Positions 16,573-25,159 of a stretch of DNA of 64,000 nucleotides are shown here, piece after piece (position 1 is the first letter of the stretch; the number at the start of each line of letters is the position of its first letter). The DNA is from Lachnospiraceae bacterium (GTDB lineage Bacteria > Bacillota > Clostridia > Lachnospirales > Lachnospiraceae). A program made the position numbers and the translations under genes. The notes below the pieces were generated by a model. The model did not search any database and was not told the DNA's origin. It saw only the letters and a list, made by a program, of their open reading frames with translations. Location: contig JABZIZ010000004.1 of the NCBI GenBank assembly GCA_015258065.1, positions 1 through 64,000 on the forward strand, in the 5' to 3' direction.

Positions 16573-16659
16573 TCCTTATATAGATAGCAATGCAACTTGG
16601 GGCAGACAGAAGAAAAGAAGCAGAGTTGGTCATGATTCAAACAGTGGGGGACAAGCAGA

Positions 16660-18711
16660 ATGATGAGTAACGGTAGAATGGTGAAGAGTCTCAAGTTGAA
16701 ACTTCGGATTTTCGGGGCGCTGGCGGGGATGACATCCCTTCTGATCACGCTCCTTCCGACCTATGTGCAGGCGGCACCGGCGTTAGATACGGATGCAACG
16801 CATTATGAGTTGGATGAGACGACCGATCCGACTAAGTATATTGTAACGAAGTATACGGGGGACAAGACGGAGCTGGTGATTCCGGATACACTGGAAAAGA
16901 ACGTAGGACACCCAAGGCCTCTGGTTTTACAGAACGAGTTTCAGGCAGCGAATGTGGAAGTGCTGGACGTTTCCAAAGCGAAGGTGAAGGATCCTGCGAA
17001 TATCAGTAAGTTGTTTGCAGGCTGCCCCAAGGTAACGAAAATCATTTTTCAAGAGGGAAGCAACACCTTTGATACCTCTGCGGTTACCGACATGTCAGGA
17101 CTGTTTGAGGGGTGTGCAGCTCTAACCTCTGTAGATCTTGGTAGTCTAAACACGCATGCGGTCACGAATATGTCCGGCATGTTTAAGGGTTGTAAAGAAC
17201 TTCAGACCCTAGGCCTTGTGGGTTCATTCGATACCGCACAAGTCACCGATATGCGTGAAATGTTTCGGGACTGTGAAAAACTCAGCGTCCTGGATCTCAG
17301 CAATTTTGACCTTACCGGGATTACGGCGGAAGCCAACATTGCGGATTTCCTGACCGGAACCAAGCCTTCCACCATCAAGTCTCCGAAAACGAATCCCTTG
17401 GAAGACAAGATTGCGCTTCCGGTTTCTGCCCCGGACTATTATAAGGATGTGACGGATTCGAACAAAAAATTGACCAGGCTTCCTAAAACAACGGGAACGC
17501 CTCACGAATTGAACCGGGAAGTGGAAGTCACCAACCTCACCTTGGATACCACGCAGATTGAATTACAGATGGGGGATACGAAGGGGCTGCAGGCAACCAT
17601 TTCGCCGAATGAAGCAACCGATAAGGGACTGAAGTGGGAAGTATTGAATTCCGGCACGACCACGGTTTCTGAGGATATTTGTGAAAAGACGGTCGACACG
17701 ACAGACGCAACCAAGTGCACAATCAAGGCGAAGAAGGCCGGGAAGGCTACAATAAAGGTATCTTCCCTCAGCAACCCGGACAAGTTTGCCATCTGCGAGG
17801 TGACGGTGAAACCCGGCTATCATGCAGGTGTGACGGATGGTCGTAGCGATACGCCGGGGGGAAACGTTTCTGCCACGGCAGAAGGAGAAGGGTTTGCGGT
17901 ATCTGTGAGCAGCGGTGCGACAGAGATGCAAAAGGCGGTGGAATCGGGCCAGAATTATAAAAACCCTTATATGGTCAGCTATTTCAACCTGAAGGTCACC
18001 AAGAACGGCAGTGCGGTCAGTGAAAGTGACTTCCAGCCGGTCACCGTGACCATACCGCTTCCGCAGTCCATGAATGCACTCGTTGCAAAGGCAAAGCCGA
18101 CTCTTCTGCGGCTGGGAAAAGATAAGAAGACCCCCTATGAAGAAACGGCGGAGATCAGGCAGGAAGCCGGCAATCGTTATTCGATTACCTTTACCTTGAA
18201 AAAAGGAGATCAGACCGATCCGGAAACACAGTACGCCCTGATCTACAAGACCAATCCGGACGGCAGCTCAAATGGGACCAGCGGCAGTTCAAACAGTGCA
18301 AGCGGCACCAGTGGAGCGATTATCGTGAATGTCTCTCCCACCCCGATTACCGTGAATGTGCAGGCGGGGAGTTCCAGCTCGGCGAACAGCAGCAACAGCT
18401 CCTCGAACGGTAGCTCGAATGGGAGCGTCATCATCTACCAGAACCCGAACGGCATCAACGGAGGAAACGTCATCCGTACCCTTGGAGGCGGCGGGATCAA
18501 TGGCATGGATATGCCGAAAACAGCCGATTCGATGTCGATTCGTTATCGGACGTTGGGAGCCATGATTATGGCGCTGCTCGGCGCTCTCCTCTTCCTCTCC
18601 AGCTTCCTGGTCGGTGGCATGGTTGGCAATCAACCGGCACTGGCAGTCTCTTCAGAGAGTAGAAAGAAGAGACGCTTCGAGGCGGATGAAGATAGCAGAT
18701 GGCTGGAATAA
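16660..18711 (+). CDS. BspA-like (DUF285) surface protein with BIG2 domain and MPKTA sorting signal
   Basis: Secreted, wall-anchored protein of 683 residues. A signal peptide (LRIFGALAGMTSLLITLLPT, cleavage near VQA-AP) is followed by DUF285/BspA-type leucine-rich repeats with the motif VTDMSGLFEGCAALTSVDL, repeated as VTNMSGMFKGC and VTDMREMFRDC (about residues 140-220). A bacterial Ig-like (BIG2) domain comes next (LTLDTTQIELQMGDTKGLQA to ICEVTV, about 290-390). Then one copy of the module found five times in the neighbour (VTVTIPLP to QYALIYKT, about 460-530) and a Ser/Asn/Gly-rich stalk. The C-terminus carries NGMDMPKTADS, a hydrophobic helix and a basic tail. BspA-type repeats mediate adhesion in oral and gut bacteria. 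It is third in the sortase operon and is followed by a terminator. Confidence 0.87.
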   Translation: MMSNGRMVKSLKLKLRIFGALAGMTSLLITLLPTYVQAAPALDTDATHYELDETTDPTKYIVTKYTGDKTELVIPDTLEKNVGHPRPLVLQNEFQAANVEVLDVSKAKVKDPANISKLFAGCPKVTKIIFQEGSNTFDTSAVTDMSGLFEGCAALTSVDLGSLNTHAVTNMSGMFKGCKELQTLGLVGSFDTAQVTDMREMFRDCEKLSVLDLSNFDLTGITAEANIADFLTGTKPSTIKSPKTNPLEDKIALPVSAPDYYKDVTDSNKKLTRLPKTTGTPHELNREVEVTNLTLDTTQIELQMGDTKGLQATISPNEATDKGLKWEVLNSGTTTVSEDICEKTVDTTDATKCTIKAKKAGKATIKVSSLSNPDKFAICEVTVKPGYHAGVTDGRSDTPGGNVSATAEGEGFAVSVSSGATEMQKAVESGQNYKNPYMVSYFNLKVTKNGSAVSESDFQPVTVTIPLPQSMNALVAKAKPTLLRLGKDKKTPYEETAEIRQEAGNRYSITFTLKKGDQTDPETQYALIYKTNPDGSSNGTSGSSNSASGTSGAIIVNVSPTPITVNVQAGSSSSANSSNSSSNGSSNGSVIIYQNPNGINGGNVIRTLGGGGINGMDMPKTADSMSIRYRTLGAMIMALLGALLFLSSFLVGGMVGNQPALAVSSESRKKRRFEADEDSRWLE

Positions 18712-18745
18712 AGATTGCACCTGTGGCAACCATTGCATATTAGGC

Positions 18746-18772
18746 AAGCGGCGGGATTTCCCCGCCGCTTTT
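18746..18772 (+). terminator. Rho-independent terminator after the surface-protein operon
   Basis: AAGCGGCGGG and CCCGCCGCTT form a perfect ten-base-pair stem with a five-base loop, followed by a short T-run. It also lies close to the end of the convergent glutaredoxin-like gene. Confidence 0.82.
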
Positions 18773-18798
18773 AGATTTGCGGATCTTATTTACAGATC

Positions 18799-19080
18799 CT
18801 ATTCAGCCATTGCCTTGTCGAGAGCGGACTTCACGTGTTCTTTGCATTCCTCATATCCCTCGCCGCGGTGCGCTTCATAGAGCTTCTCCTCGCCCAAAAA
18901 GATCGAAGGAACGCTGTAATAGTCGTATTGGTCAGCGATCTTCGCCTCAGCATTCTCGTCAATTTGGTGGATCGGAACCGCCTCATAAGAAGGATTCTCC
19001 TTCTTCAATTCTTCCAGAGCTCTTCCCGCTTGTGCACAATAAGGACAGCCCTTCATATAAAACCAAGTGAGTTCTTTCAT
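18799..19080 (-). CDS. Glutaredoxin/thioredoxin-like thiol protein
   Basis: Cytoplasmic thiol-disulfide protein of 93 residues. WFYMKGCPYCAQAGRALEEL has the CPYC active site of glutaredoxins directly after the first beta strand, and YYSVPSIFLGEEKLYEAHRG contains the cis-Pro and following strand of the thioredoxin fold. The start at 19080 is preceded by AAAGGAGAA at good spacing; the frame is open upstream but those residues have no similarity. No partner reductase is nearby. It is convergent with the surface-protein operon. It may reduce a specific client or relay electrons in oxidative stress. Confidence 0.82.
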   Translation of the reverse strand: MKELTWFYMKGCPYCAQAGRALEELKKENPSYEAVPIHQIDENAEAKIADQYDYYSVPSIFLGEEKLYEAHRGEGYEECKEHVKSALDKAMAE

Positions 19081-19264
19081 TTTGTTATTCTCCTTTCTTT
19101 CGGCAGAAATCCAAATACAATCATGGATGTTCGCCGTCCGATTAGCGTACCTCAGAAAGAGGAAAACGTCAAATTTCGTCCCCGTGATCTTGTCGGCTGC
19201 CTTCTGCAACCATCGTTCACTTTCGGATCCCCCGCAGGCGGTTCGGGATGGCGATGGGAAACCG

Positions 19265-20113
19265 CTAGGCATACTGCTCACTCCCCGCCCCCATGTAGGT
19301 GGTTTGTTTTCCGGTAATCAGTGCGCGCAGAGAAGGAGAAACCCTGTTTGCAAAATCCGGCTCTTGAATGTCCAGCAAGTGAATGCGGGGATCCTTGGCA
19401 GAGGCGGTCATGAGGAGATCCAGAAGACGGTTCTGACTCTCCATCTCACTGTCGTAGAGAGCCAACACAATAACAGGAGAAAACCTTCTGCCGGATAAGG
19501 AAGAAGAGAGCAACCATAAATCGTAATTGGAAACGATTGCGGTAAAATCAAGTAAAAAAAGATCCACACCGAAGCGGGAAGAGCGCATGAGGTAGGTGGG
19601 AAAGTCGGGAAGCGAATTGATATCTTCCATTTTAATATAGGAGCGCCCGCCGAAAAGGACTGCATTAAATAATTCAGCGAATAAAGAGGGGAGTTGTTCG
19701 CGGCGGATCGCATCATGGATGGTTCTGGCTCGGGTAGGAATTTGAGCTTGTTTGCGCCTTTGTGCATCGGCAGCAACCTGTGCATACTCCTGTTCGGACG
19801 CAGGATCTTGTCCCGGCTCATGATCCTGTTCTAAGGCAGGATCCGGTTGGGAAGTATGCTTCTGTTTTTTCATGTGAAAGAATTGCAGGAACCTTCTGTG
19901 CCTGGTAGCAGTAAAGGGTAATCCAGGATCGGATTGCAAGGAAGTGGAGCCTGTCTGCGGGGAGCCGGTATCGGCCTGGAACGAGCGGGAGCCCGCCTGC
20001 AGAGAAGTGAAGCCTGCCTGCAGAGAGCCGGCACTGGTCTGTTCGGAAAAGCCAAGCGGTTGCACGGACGGACGAAGATAAATTCCCTTCAGCAAGGTAG
20101 AAGTAGACGACAT
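19265..20113 (-). CDS. Hypothetical protein with N-terminal heptad repeats
   Basis: I do not recognise this 282-residue protein. Residues 28-62 are five tandem seven-residue units of the form x-x-S-L-Q-A-G (for example GSLQAG, TSLQAG, SRSFQAD, TSLQSD). A charged, Gln/Asp/Glu-rich linker follows (about 80-120). The C-terminal half looks like a compact alpha/beta domain: FAELFNAVLFGGRSYIKMED, FGVDLFLLDFTAIVSNYDLW, FSPVIVLALYDSE, then IHLLDIQEPDF. There is no signal peptide or membrane helix. GGGAGGA lies before the ATG, so it is probably translated. The gene stands alone between the glutaredoxin-like gene and a long non-coding stretch. Confidence 0.6.
   Translation of the reverse strand: MSSTSTLLKGIYLRPSVQPLGFSEQTSAGSLQAGFTSLQAGSRSFQADTGSPQTGSTSLQSDPGLPFTATRHRRFLQFFHMKKQKHTSQPDPALEQDHEPGQDPASEQEYAQVAADAQRRKQAQIPTRARTIHDAIRREQLPSLFAELFNAVLFGGRSYIKMEDINSLPDFPTYLMRSSRFGVDLFLLDFTAIVSNYDLWLLSSSLSGRRFSPVIVLALYDSEMESQNRLLDLLMTASAKDPRIHLLDIQEPDFANRVSPSLRALITGKQTTYMGAGSEQYA
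19928..20032 (-). repeat. Five 21-base coding repeats
   Basis: Degenerate 21-base units encoding heptads of the type xxSLQAG within the hypothetical gene. On the plus strand the units show as recurring CCTGCCTGCAGAGA-like strings. The reading frame is kept in all units. Confidence 0.7.
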
Positions 20114-20684
20114 AATGGAATCCTCCCTTCCATAGAGTAAAAAAATGGTTAAAAAATATATCTAAATTCAGCGACTGAAAATAGAGCCCAAATTAGCCAT
20201 TTCCTGTAAATGGATTCCGATTCATTCATTGAGGCAGAGCGATGATGTCGCGTGGAATGGAATTCTTCTCTATAAGGCGAAGCATACAAGGATGCCTGGA
20301 ATTCTTTCGAAGGACAGCTGCCCCCGCTGGCAAGGTAGAAGAAAAGATTGACAGAGAAGTCAGAATGAAGATCAGAAGGATGAGAAATCCAGAGAAGAGA
20401 ATGGGTCGTCAAGTAATAGAAGATGCCTGATCGATGGGGACACATCGTGCAGGAGCAACTGTCTGGTGAAAGATACTGTAGCATAGGTGGCAAGATTTTG
20501 TCAATAATAAATTCACACATACTTTATAGATGGTTAGTGAAAACTTTCACATGTAACCTTCCAAATCTTAGACAATTCGATGCGAAACCGAGGCAATTCT
20601 ATGCTAAAATAGGCGGGGATTTGTGTCCAATGGAAATGGACCTTTTTGGCATCCATAGGATACAGGACGGAAAGGGGTGAGAGC
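20114..20684. other. Gene-free region of about 570 bases
   Basis: No open frame here has a ribosome site and plausible composition. It should hold the promoters of the flanking divergent genes. A run TCTATGCTAAAATA near 20597-20610 could be a -10 region for the zinc-ribbon gene, but I cannot fix a -35. I saw no clear riboswitch or RNA gene. Confidence 0.4.
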
Positions 20685-22337
20685 ATGTACGAATGCAAGA
20701 ACTGCGGTGCAGAGTTGAGATTTGACCCGGAAAGTCAAAAAATGAAATGCGACCATTGCGGTAGTTTTTATGATCCTTATGACTGCCATGAGGGACATGA
20801 AACGGAGGAGAACACGGAATTCGGAGTGAAGGTGTTTCGCTGTCCGCAGTGTGGAGGTGAGATTTATACGACGAATACAACGGCAGCTTCTTTCTGCATG
20901 TACTGCGGCTCTCCGGCGATTTTGGAGTCTCGCGTACAGAAGGAGAAGAGACCGGAGAAGATGGTTCCTTTTATCAAGACCAAAGAGGACTGCAAGGAGA
21001 TTTATCGCAAGCAGATCGGACGCTTTCCTTTTGCACCGTCGGAATTAAAAAACGCAGATTATTTAAATCGCTTTGTCGGCGTCTATGTGCCGTACTGGCT
21101 CTATGATACGAAACCGCCACAGTCAATCGCGCTTGCTGGCGAACAGACCAGTCGGGTGGGAGACTATATTTACCACGACCACTATAGAATAACGGGCGAG
21201 ATTGATGCGTCGTATGAGGGGCTTTCCTTTGATGCCTCCTCGTCTTTTGACGATCATATTTCAGAGGGAATTGCCCCATTTCCGGTAGAGAAGATGAAGC
21301 CCTTTACCCCTGCCATGCTCTGTGGCTTCTATGCGGATACAGCGGACGTGTCTGCGCAGCTTTATGAAGGGGACGTGAGGAGCATGGCGGGAGAGGACGT
21401 GCTGGGAAAGATCCGCAAAGACCAGACGGCACACCATTACTATTATTCCGGAACGGAAAGTGACTTTCAAACAAAGGTGGAGCCGCAATTTGAGATTCCA
21501 TCTGTGAAGAGGGCGCTTTTTCCCGTCTGGTTTTTAACCTATCGCAAGAAGGACCGGGTTGCCTACGCGGTGGTGAATGGGGTAACCGGAAAATTAGCGG
21601 CGGATCTGCCCATTGACGAAAAGAAGTACATGATCAGCTCCTTGCTGATGGCGATTCCGATTTTTATTCTGCTCAATTTTTTCCTGGTGCTGACACCGCA
21701 GACGCTACTTTCGCTGACGCCGGTGCTTGCACTGATCGCCGTTTGGCTCTATGCGTGGGAAATCAGGGAGATTGTAAAGAGAGAGGCGAGGACAGAAGAT
21801 GCAGGATATCAGTCGTTATCTCATGACTTGAATGAGACGATTCAGATGCATGAGAAGAGCAGAAGAAGCGGTCTTTCCGGGGTTACAAAGGCGGTGAAGA
21901 GAGGAAGGTCAGGTAGGCAGATGCTGCTAAATGTCCTCGGTGTTGTCGTTTTTTCGCAGATTGTTCTGGGGGGGATTCTCCCGGCGCTGGTGTTTGGTTA
22001 CACGAGCGATGATAAAATGCTGTGGAATATTTTCAACGTCGCTGCTCTGCTTGGCTGTGCCTTCTTTTTTGTGGGGGCATGGATCAGCGAGAAGAAAACC
22101 AGACATGGCAGTAAGTTCCATCTTTTTCGACTTCCACCCGCTTCGATTGCGATGCTGAGTGCCATTCTGGCACTGGTGGTTCGGATCTGGAATCCGGTCA
22201 GTGATGTGGTGTATTACCTGGCAGCACTGGTTACGCTTGCGGGAATTGTCCTTACCATGGCGGGCATCATTGAGAGATACAACGAATTGTCCACCAGACC
22301 GCTGCCGGAATTTCATAACCGCGAGGTAGGAGCGTAA
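20685..22337 (+). CDS. Zinc-ribbon membrane protein
   Basis: Membrane protein of 550 residues with two N-terminal zinc ribbons: ECKNCGAEL with KCDHCGSFYD, and FRCPQCGGEI with FCMYCGSPAI, all as CxxC pairs within the first 80 residues. A soluble region follows (about 90-310, with VPYWLYD and FPVWFLTYRKKDRVAYAVVNG), then membrane helices near 325-365 and three to four more after 420. The family is known from many Firmicutes genomes as TFIIB-type zinc-ribbon-containing protein, of unknown function. The start at 20685 (MYECKNCG) is chosen because the first ribbon begins there and AAAGGGG lies upstream. A TPM-domain gene follows 58 bases later in the same orientation, a common pairing that suggests a shared role at the membrane. 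Confidence 0.75.
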   Translation: MYECKNCGAELRFDPESQKMKCDHCGSFYDPYDCHEGHETEENTEFGVKVFRCPQCGGEIYTTNTTAASFCMYCGSPAILESRVQKEKRPEKMVPFIKTKEDCKEIYRKQIGRFPFAPSELKNADYLNRFVGVYVPYWLYDTKPPQSIALAGEQTSRVGDYIYHDHYRITGEIDASYEGLSFDASSSFDDHISEGIAPFPVEKMKPFTPAMLCGFYADTADVSAQLYEGDVRSMAGEDVLGKIRKDQTAHHYYYSGTESDFQTKVEPQFEIPSVKRALFPVWFLTYRKKDRVAYAVVNGVTGKLAADLPIDEKKYMISSLLMAIPIFILLNFFLVLTPQTLLSLTPVLALIAVWLYAWEIREIVKREARTEDAGYQSLSHDLNETIQMHEKSRRSGLSGVTKAVKRGRSGRQMLLNVLGVVVFSQIVLGGILPALVFGYTSDDKMLWNIFNVAALLGCAFFFVGAWISEKKTRHGSKFHLFRLPPASIAMLSAILALVVRIWNPVSDVVYYLAALVTLAGIVLTMAGIIERYNELSTRPLPEFHNREVGA

Positions 22338-22395
22338 GGGATTCAGGTGTTGATATCTGCTTCTGTTTCACATAAAAGGGGGAAATGAGGTTCCA

Positions 22396-23193
22396 ATGAA
22401 TCGATTGGGTCAAAAGAGAAAACTTTTTTTTGCAGCAGTGGCGCTTGTGCTCTCCATCATCCTCTGTTTGTCAGGAAGGGGAAGAGTTTCCCTTGCTGCA
22501 TCCGAAAACTCGGAAATCTCAAATGCCTCTACAGACGGGCTGTATCTGGATGACGGAGCCGACCTTCTGACGGAGGAAGAGGAAGGAAATCTGAAGAAGA
22601 CCATGCAGCAGATCCTTCCCTACGGAGGCTGTGCCTTTGTAACGACGTCGGACAACTACGAGACGGCATCGGATTATGCAAAATCCCGCTACCGGGAATA
22701 TTTCGGAACTGCGAGCGGTGTTCTGTTTCTGATTGATATGAACAACCGCAGAATCGAGATTTTTTCTGACGGGGCGATCTACCGCGTGATCACGAAGAAT
22801 TATGCGAATTCGATCACGGACAATGTATACACTTATGCAAAAAGTGGAGATTATTATACCTGTGCGAACGAGGCTTTTCTGCAGATCGGAACGCTGCTTG
22901 CAGGCGGTAGAATCACGCAGCCGATGAAGTATATTTGCAATGCGCTCATCGCCTTAATTGCGGCCTTTCTCCTGCAGTTTGCCTTTGTCCGCTCCTTTTC
23001 CAAAACCAGGAAGGCGTCCCGTTCCGAAATATTGGGAGCCGCCAAGGTGCGTTTCCAGCTGCGTAACGTGAACGCCACTTACCTGGGGCGGACCAAAGAA
23101 TATTCTCCCGTTTCATCCTCTTCCGGCGGTCATTCCGGCGGAGGCGGCGGAGGAGGACATTCTTCCGGAGGCGGTGGCGGACACAGCTTTTGA
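22396..23193 (+). CDS. TPM-domain membrane protein with Gly/His/Ser-rich tail
   Basis: Secreted or membrane-anchored protein of 265 residues. A signal or anchor helix (LFFAAVALVLSIILCLSG, about 10-27) precedes the TPM domain (YLDDGADLLTEEEEGNLKKT to AFLQIG, about 50-165), known from YgcG, Psb32 and MOLO-1 and implicated in membrane protein quality control. A second helix (ICNALIALIAAFLLQFAFV, about 181-200) and a short cytoplasmic part follow, ending in a glycine-rich tail with repeated GGH motifs, typical of bacterial TPM proteins. GGGGGAAATGAGG precedes the ATG. It probably works with the zinc-ribbon protein upstream. The biochemical function is unknown. Confidence 0.8.
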   Translation: MNRLGQKRKLFFAAVALVLSIILCLSGRGRVSLAASENSEISNASTDGLYLDDGADLLTEEEEGNLKKTMQQILPYGGCAFVTTSDNYETASDYAKSRYREYFGTASGVLFLIDMNNRRIEIFSDGAIYRVITKNYANSITDNVYTYAKSGDYYTCANEAFLQIGTLLAGGRITQPMKYICNALIALIAAFLLQFAFVRSFSKTRKASRSEILGAAKVRFQLRNVNATYLGRTKEYSPVSSSSGGHSGGGGGGGHSSGGGGGHSF

Positions 23194-23224
23194 TATAGGA
23201 ACTTCTCCGGAAGAGAGCGTCAAA

Positions 23225-23242
23225 AGAAACGGATCCGTTTCT
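23225..23242. repeat. Perfect 18-base palindrome between convergent genes
   Basis: AGAAACGGATCCGTTTCT lies just after the TPM gene stop. It has no loop and no T-run, so it is a poor terminator; it may be a protein-binding site or a weak bidirectional terminator stem. Confidence 0.5.
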
Positions 23243-23297
23243 CTTCTCTGGAAGGGAGCTTCAAGACAATGCCTGCCCATCCGGGTGGCCTTTACTT

Positions 23298-23368
23298 GAG
23301 GACATGCCCGGCGATCTTTACCGGAGGACATGCCCGGCGATCTTTACCGGAGGACATGCCCGGCGATC
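23298..23368. repeat. Tandem 26-base repeat, about 2.7 copies
   Basis: The unit GAGGACATGCCCGGCGATCT plus six more bases occurs at 23298, 23324 and (partial) 23350 with no visible mismatches. The array covers the stop codon and last codons of the DUF4173 gene, which is read on the minus strand. Confidence 0.85.
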
Positions 23369-24906
23369 GCAATAGAGACATTGAAGGTAAAGGGAGAACC
23401 TTCCATTGCGCTGACCTTGCGAAGGATCCTCTCTGTATAATCCTGATACCAGGTGGGTTCCGGATCCATTTCCTCTGCAGGATCCTCGTATGACGGGCGT
23501 AGATTCTCCTGATACCCGTCTTCCTGATACGGATCCTCCTGATCCCGGGAGGGAGCCGAAGATCCTGCCGCTTTTTGGTGTAATGCCGCGATGGCGGGGG
23601 CGGCGTCGGCGGACATGTTGTAGAGGAGATAATAGGTGTCGATTTCTCCGCTTACACCCGGATGAGTCAGGTTGTATCTGGCAATAAAATATTCGGAATG
23701 GGAAAAGGCAAAAAGGCAGTAGAGGATGCCGATCGCAGCAACGCCAAAACGCAGGAGGTCGAAGCGCTCGTGCAGGATCTTGATGATGACCCCGACAAAC
23801 AGGACGGTAAGCGTGAACAGCGCGACCAGAACAAAGACCCGTAGGAAGGTCAGCTGATAAGCGCGGATGTACAGGTACATTCGCAGTGCACTGGAAGCGA
23901 TCATCACAAAAGTGCAGCAGGAAATCGTGAGAAGCAGGATGTCAAGCGTCCTGCTTTTTTGAATCTTTTTTTTCACCAAGAGAACAAAGAGCAGGTTCAG
24001 GATGCAGACCAGGAGAAGTTGGAAAAACCCCTTTCTGGCATAATCCGCATAGGTAATCCCGCTTGGCAGCTGCAGCCCGCCGGCAAAGAGATAGAGAAAC
24101 TGAACCAGGGAGAATAGCAGATACAGGAGGGAGATGGACACGGACAGGATAATGACGGGAAGTGGCTCGTGCAGAGGATGTCCGGGCTTTACAAAATCAT
24201 TGTCCTTATCTGCCACATACCGGATGCCGCAGTAAGCGGAGTACAAACCGAAGAAAAAGAGGAGCAGAAAAAGAAAGACGTTGGCGACATTGAAATGAAA
24301 GATTTTCGTCAGGAGCCTTGCAAAAACAAGATCTGCACTGCTGAGGAGGGCTGCCAGAATCACGACAAGGGGAACAGAGAGCAGGATCCCCAGAATGATA
24401 TACCTGGTCTTGCTCTTTTCGTTGTTTTTTTCCCGATCCAAATAGGCTTTCATATCGGAGGTGGGCTTCCCGATATAGCCGACCGAGAGCAGGGCGGTGA
24501 AGAAGACTTCTTTCAGGTAGTCTCCAAAGTCCCAGCCGGTCGTGTTCGCAAAACTTAGAATGAGGATACTTACAATAAGAAGAAACAGCGCAATAAAGTT
24601 GAGGATAATGATGGCGGTATTGTCGGTGAGAAAGGTGGAAAGGCCAACCGCAAGACTCAGGAAGTAGAGCAGCAAGACGGATTTGGAAGCGGCCTTTTGG
24701 TAAACTTTCCTCGTTTTTTGCAAAAGAAGAACGGAAGAGACAGCAAAGAAAAAGACGCCGATTCCACGCGCATTTTTGAAGAGGAAAGTGGCAAAAGCAA
24801 GGGCATAGAGGAGGATGGGTAGCGCCAGGTTTCCAAAAAAGAAAATCGCTTCCTCCTGGGACAAAGGGGCTGTATTTACCGGAACGGAATTCTTTTGTTC
24901 TGTCAT
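23344..24906 (-). CDS. DUF4173 family multi-pass membrane protein
   Basis: Integral membrane protein of 520 residues with about a dozen hydrophobic helices, such as NLALPILLYALAFATFLF, AIIILNFIALFLLIVSILIL and VFVLVALFTLTVLFVGVIIK. The region GITYADYARKGFFQLLLVCI followed by a run of helices and LRMYLYIRAYQLTFLR is characteristic of DUF4173/DUF4153 proteins. The soluble C-terminus is acidic and Pro/Glu-rich (PYQEDGYQENLRPSYED). The start at 24906 (MTEQKNS) follows AAAGGAGA; the frame is open for 38 more codons upstream without similarity. The last codons are made of a 26-base tandem repeat that continues past the stop. Function unknown. Confidence 0.75.
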   Translation of the reverse strand: MTEQKNSVPVNTAPLSQEEAIFFFGNLALPILLYALAFATFLFKNARGIGVFFFAVSSVLLLQKTRKVYQKAASKSVLLLYFLSLAVGLSTFLTDNTAIIILNFIALFLLIVSILILSFANTTGWDFGDYLKEVFFTALLSVGYIGKPTSDMKAYLDREKNNEKSKTRYIILGILLSVPLVVILAALLSSADLVFARLLTKIFHFNVANVFLFLLLFFFGLYSAYCGIRYVADKDNDFVKPGHPLHEPLPVIILSVSISLLYLLFSLVQFLYLFAGGLQLPSGITYADYARKGFFQLLLVCILNLLFVLLVKKKIQKSRTLDILLLTISCCTFVMIASSALRMYLYIRAYQLTFLRVFVLVALFTLTVLFVGVIIKILHERFDLLRFGVAAIGILYCLFAFSHSEYFIARYNLTHPGVSGEIDTYYLLYNMSADAAPAIAALHQKAAGSSAPSRDQEDPYQEDGYQENLRPSYEDPAEEMDPEPTWYQDYTERILRKVSAMEGSPFTFNVSIAIAGHVLR

Positions 24907-25035
24907 CGTGTCTCCTTTTCGTTTTATAAAAGATGGTTCTATTTTAGCATAAATTTTTTTCCGGACAAATAAGGGATACAGAAAGGGCGGGGAAATGGTA
25001 TGATAAGGAAACAGCACCAAAATGTAATTTGCCCC

Positions 25036-25063
25036 TAATGTTTTTAAAAATCGGTGCCGATAT
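25036..25063 (+). promoter_or_regulatory. Sigma-D-type promoter of the flgM operon
   Basis: TAAT, 16 bases, GCCGATAT: the -10 part is a perfect match to the sigma-28/sigma-D consensus. It starts the late flagellar operon, and lets the anti-sigma factor limit its own sigma factor. Confidence 0.82.
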
Positions 25064-25159
25064 ATTGATTGTCAGAGAGGAAATCAGGGATAGAGGATCT
25101 GATTCTGGCGATCCAACGACATCATTGTTTTAACTGAGGGAAAAGGAGGGAGTAATAGA

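Noticed and set aside
20242..20430. Small open frame of 62 codons in the gene-free region
   Set aside because: No ribosome site and no recognisable protein pattern; likely chance.
23298..23368. Possible CRISPR array
   Set aside because: Units are directly adjacent with no spacers, and no cas genes are present.
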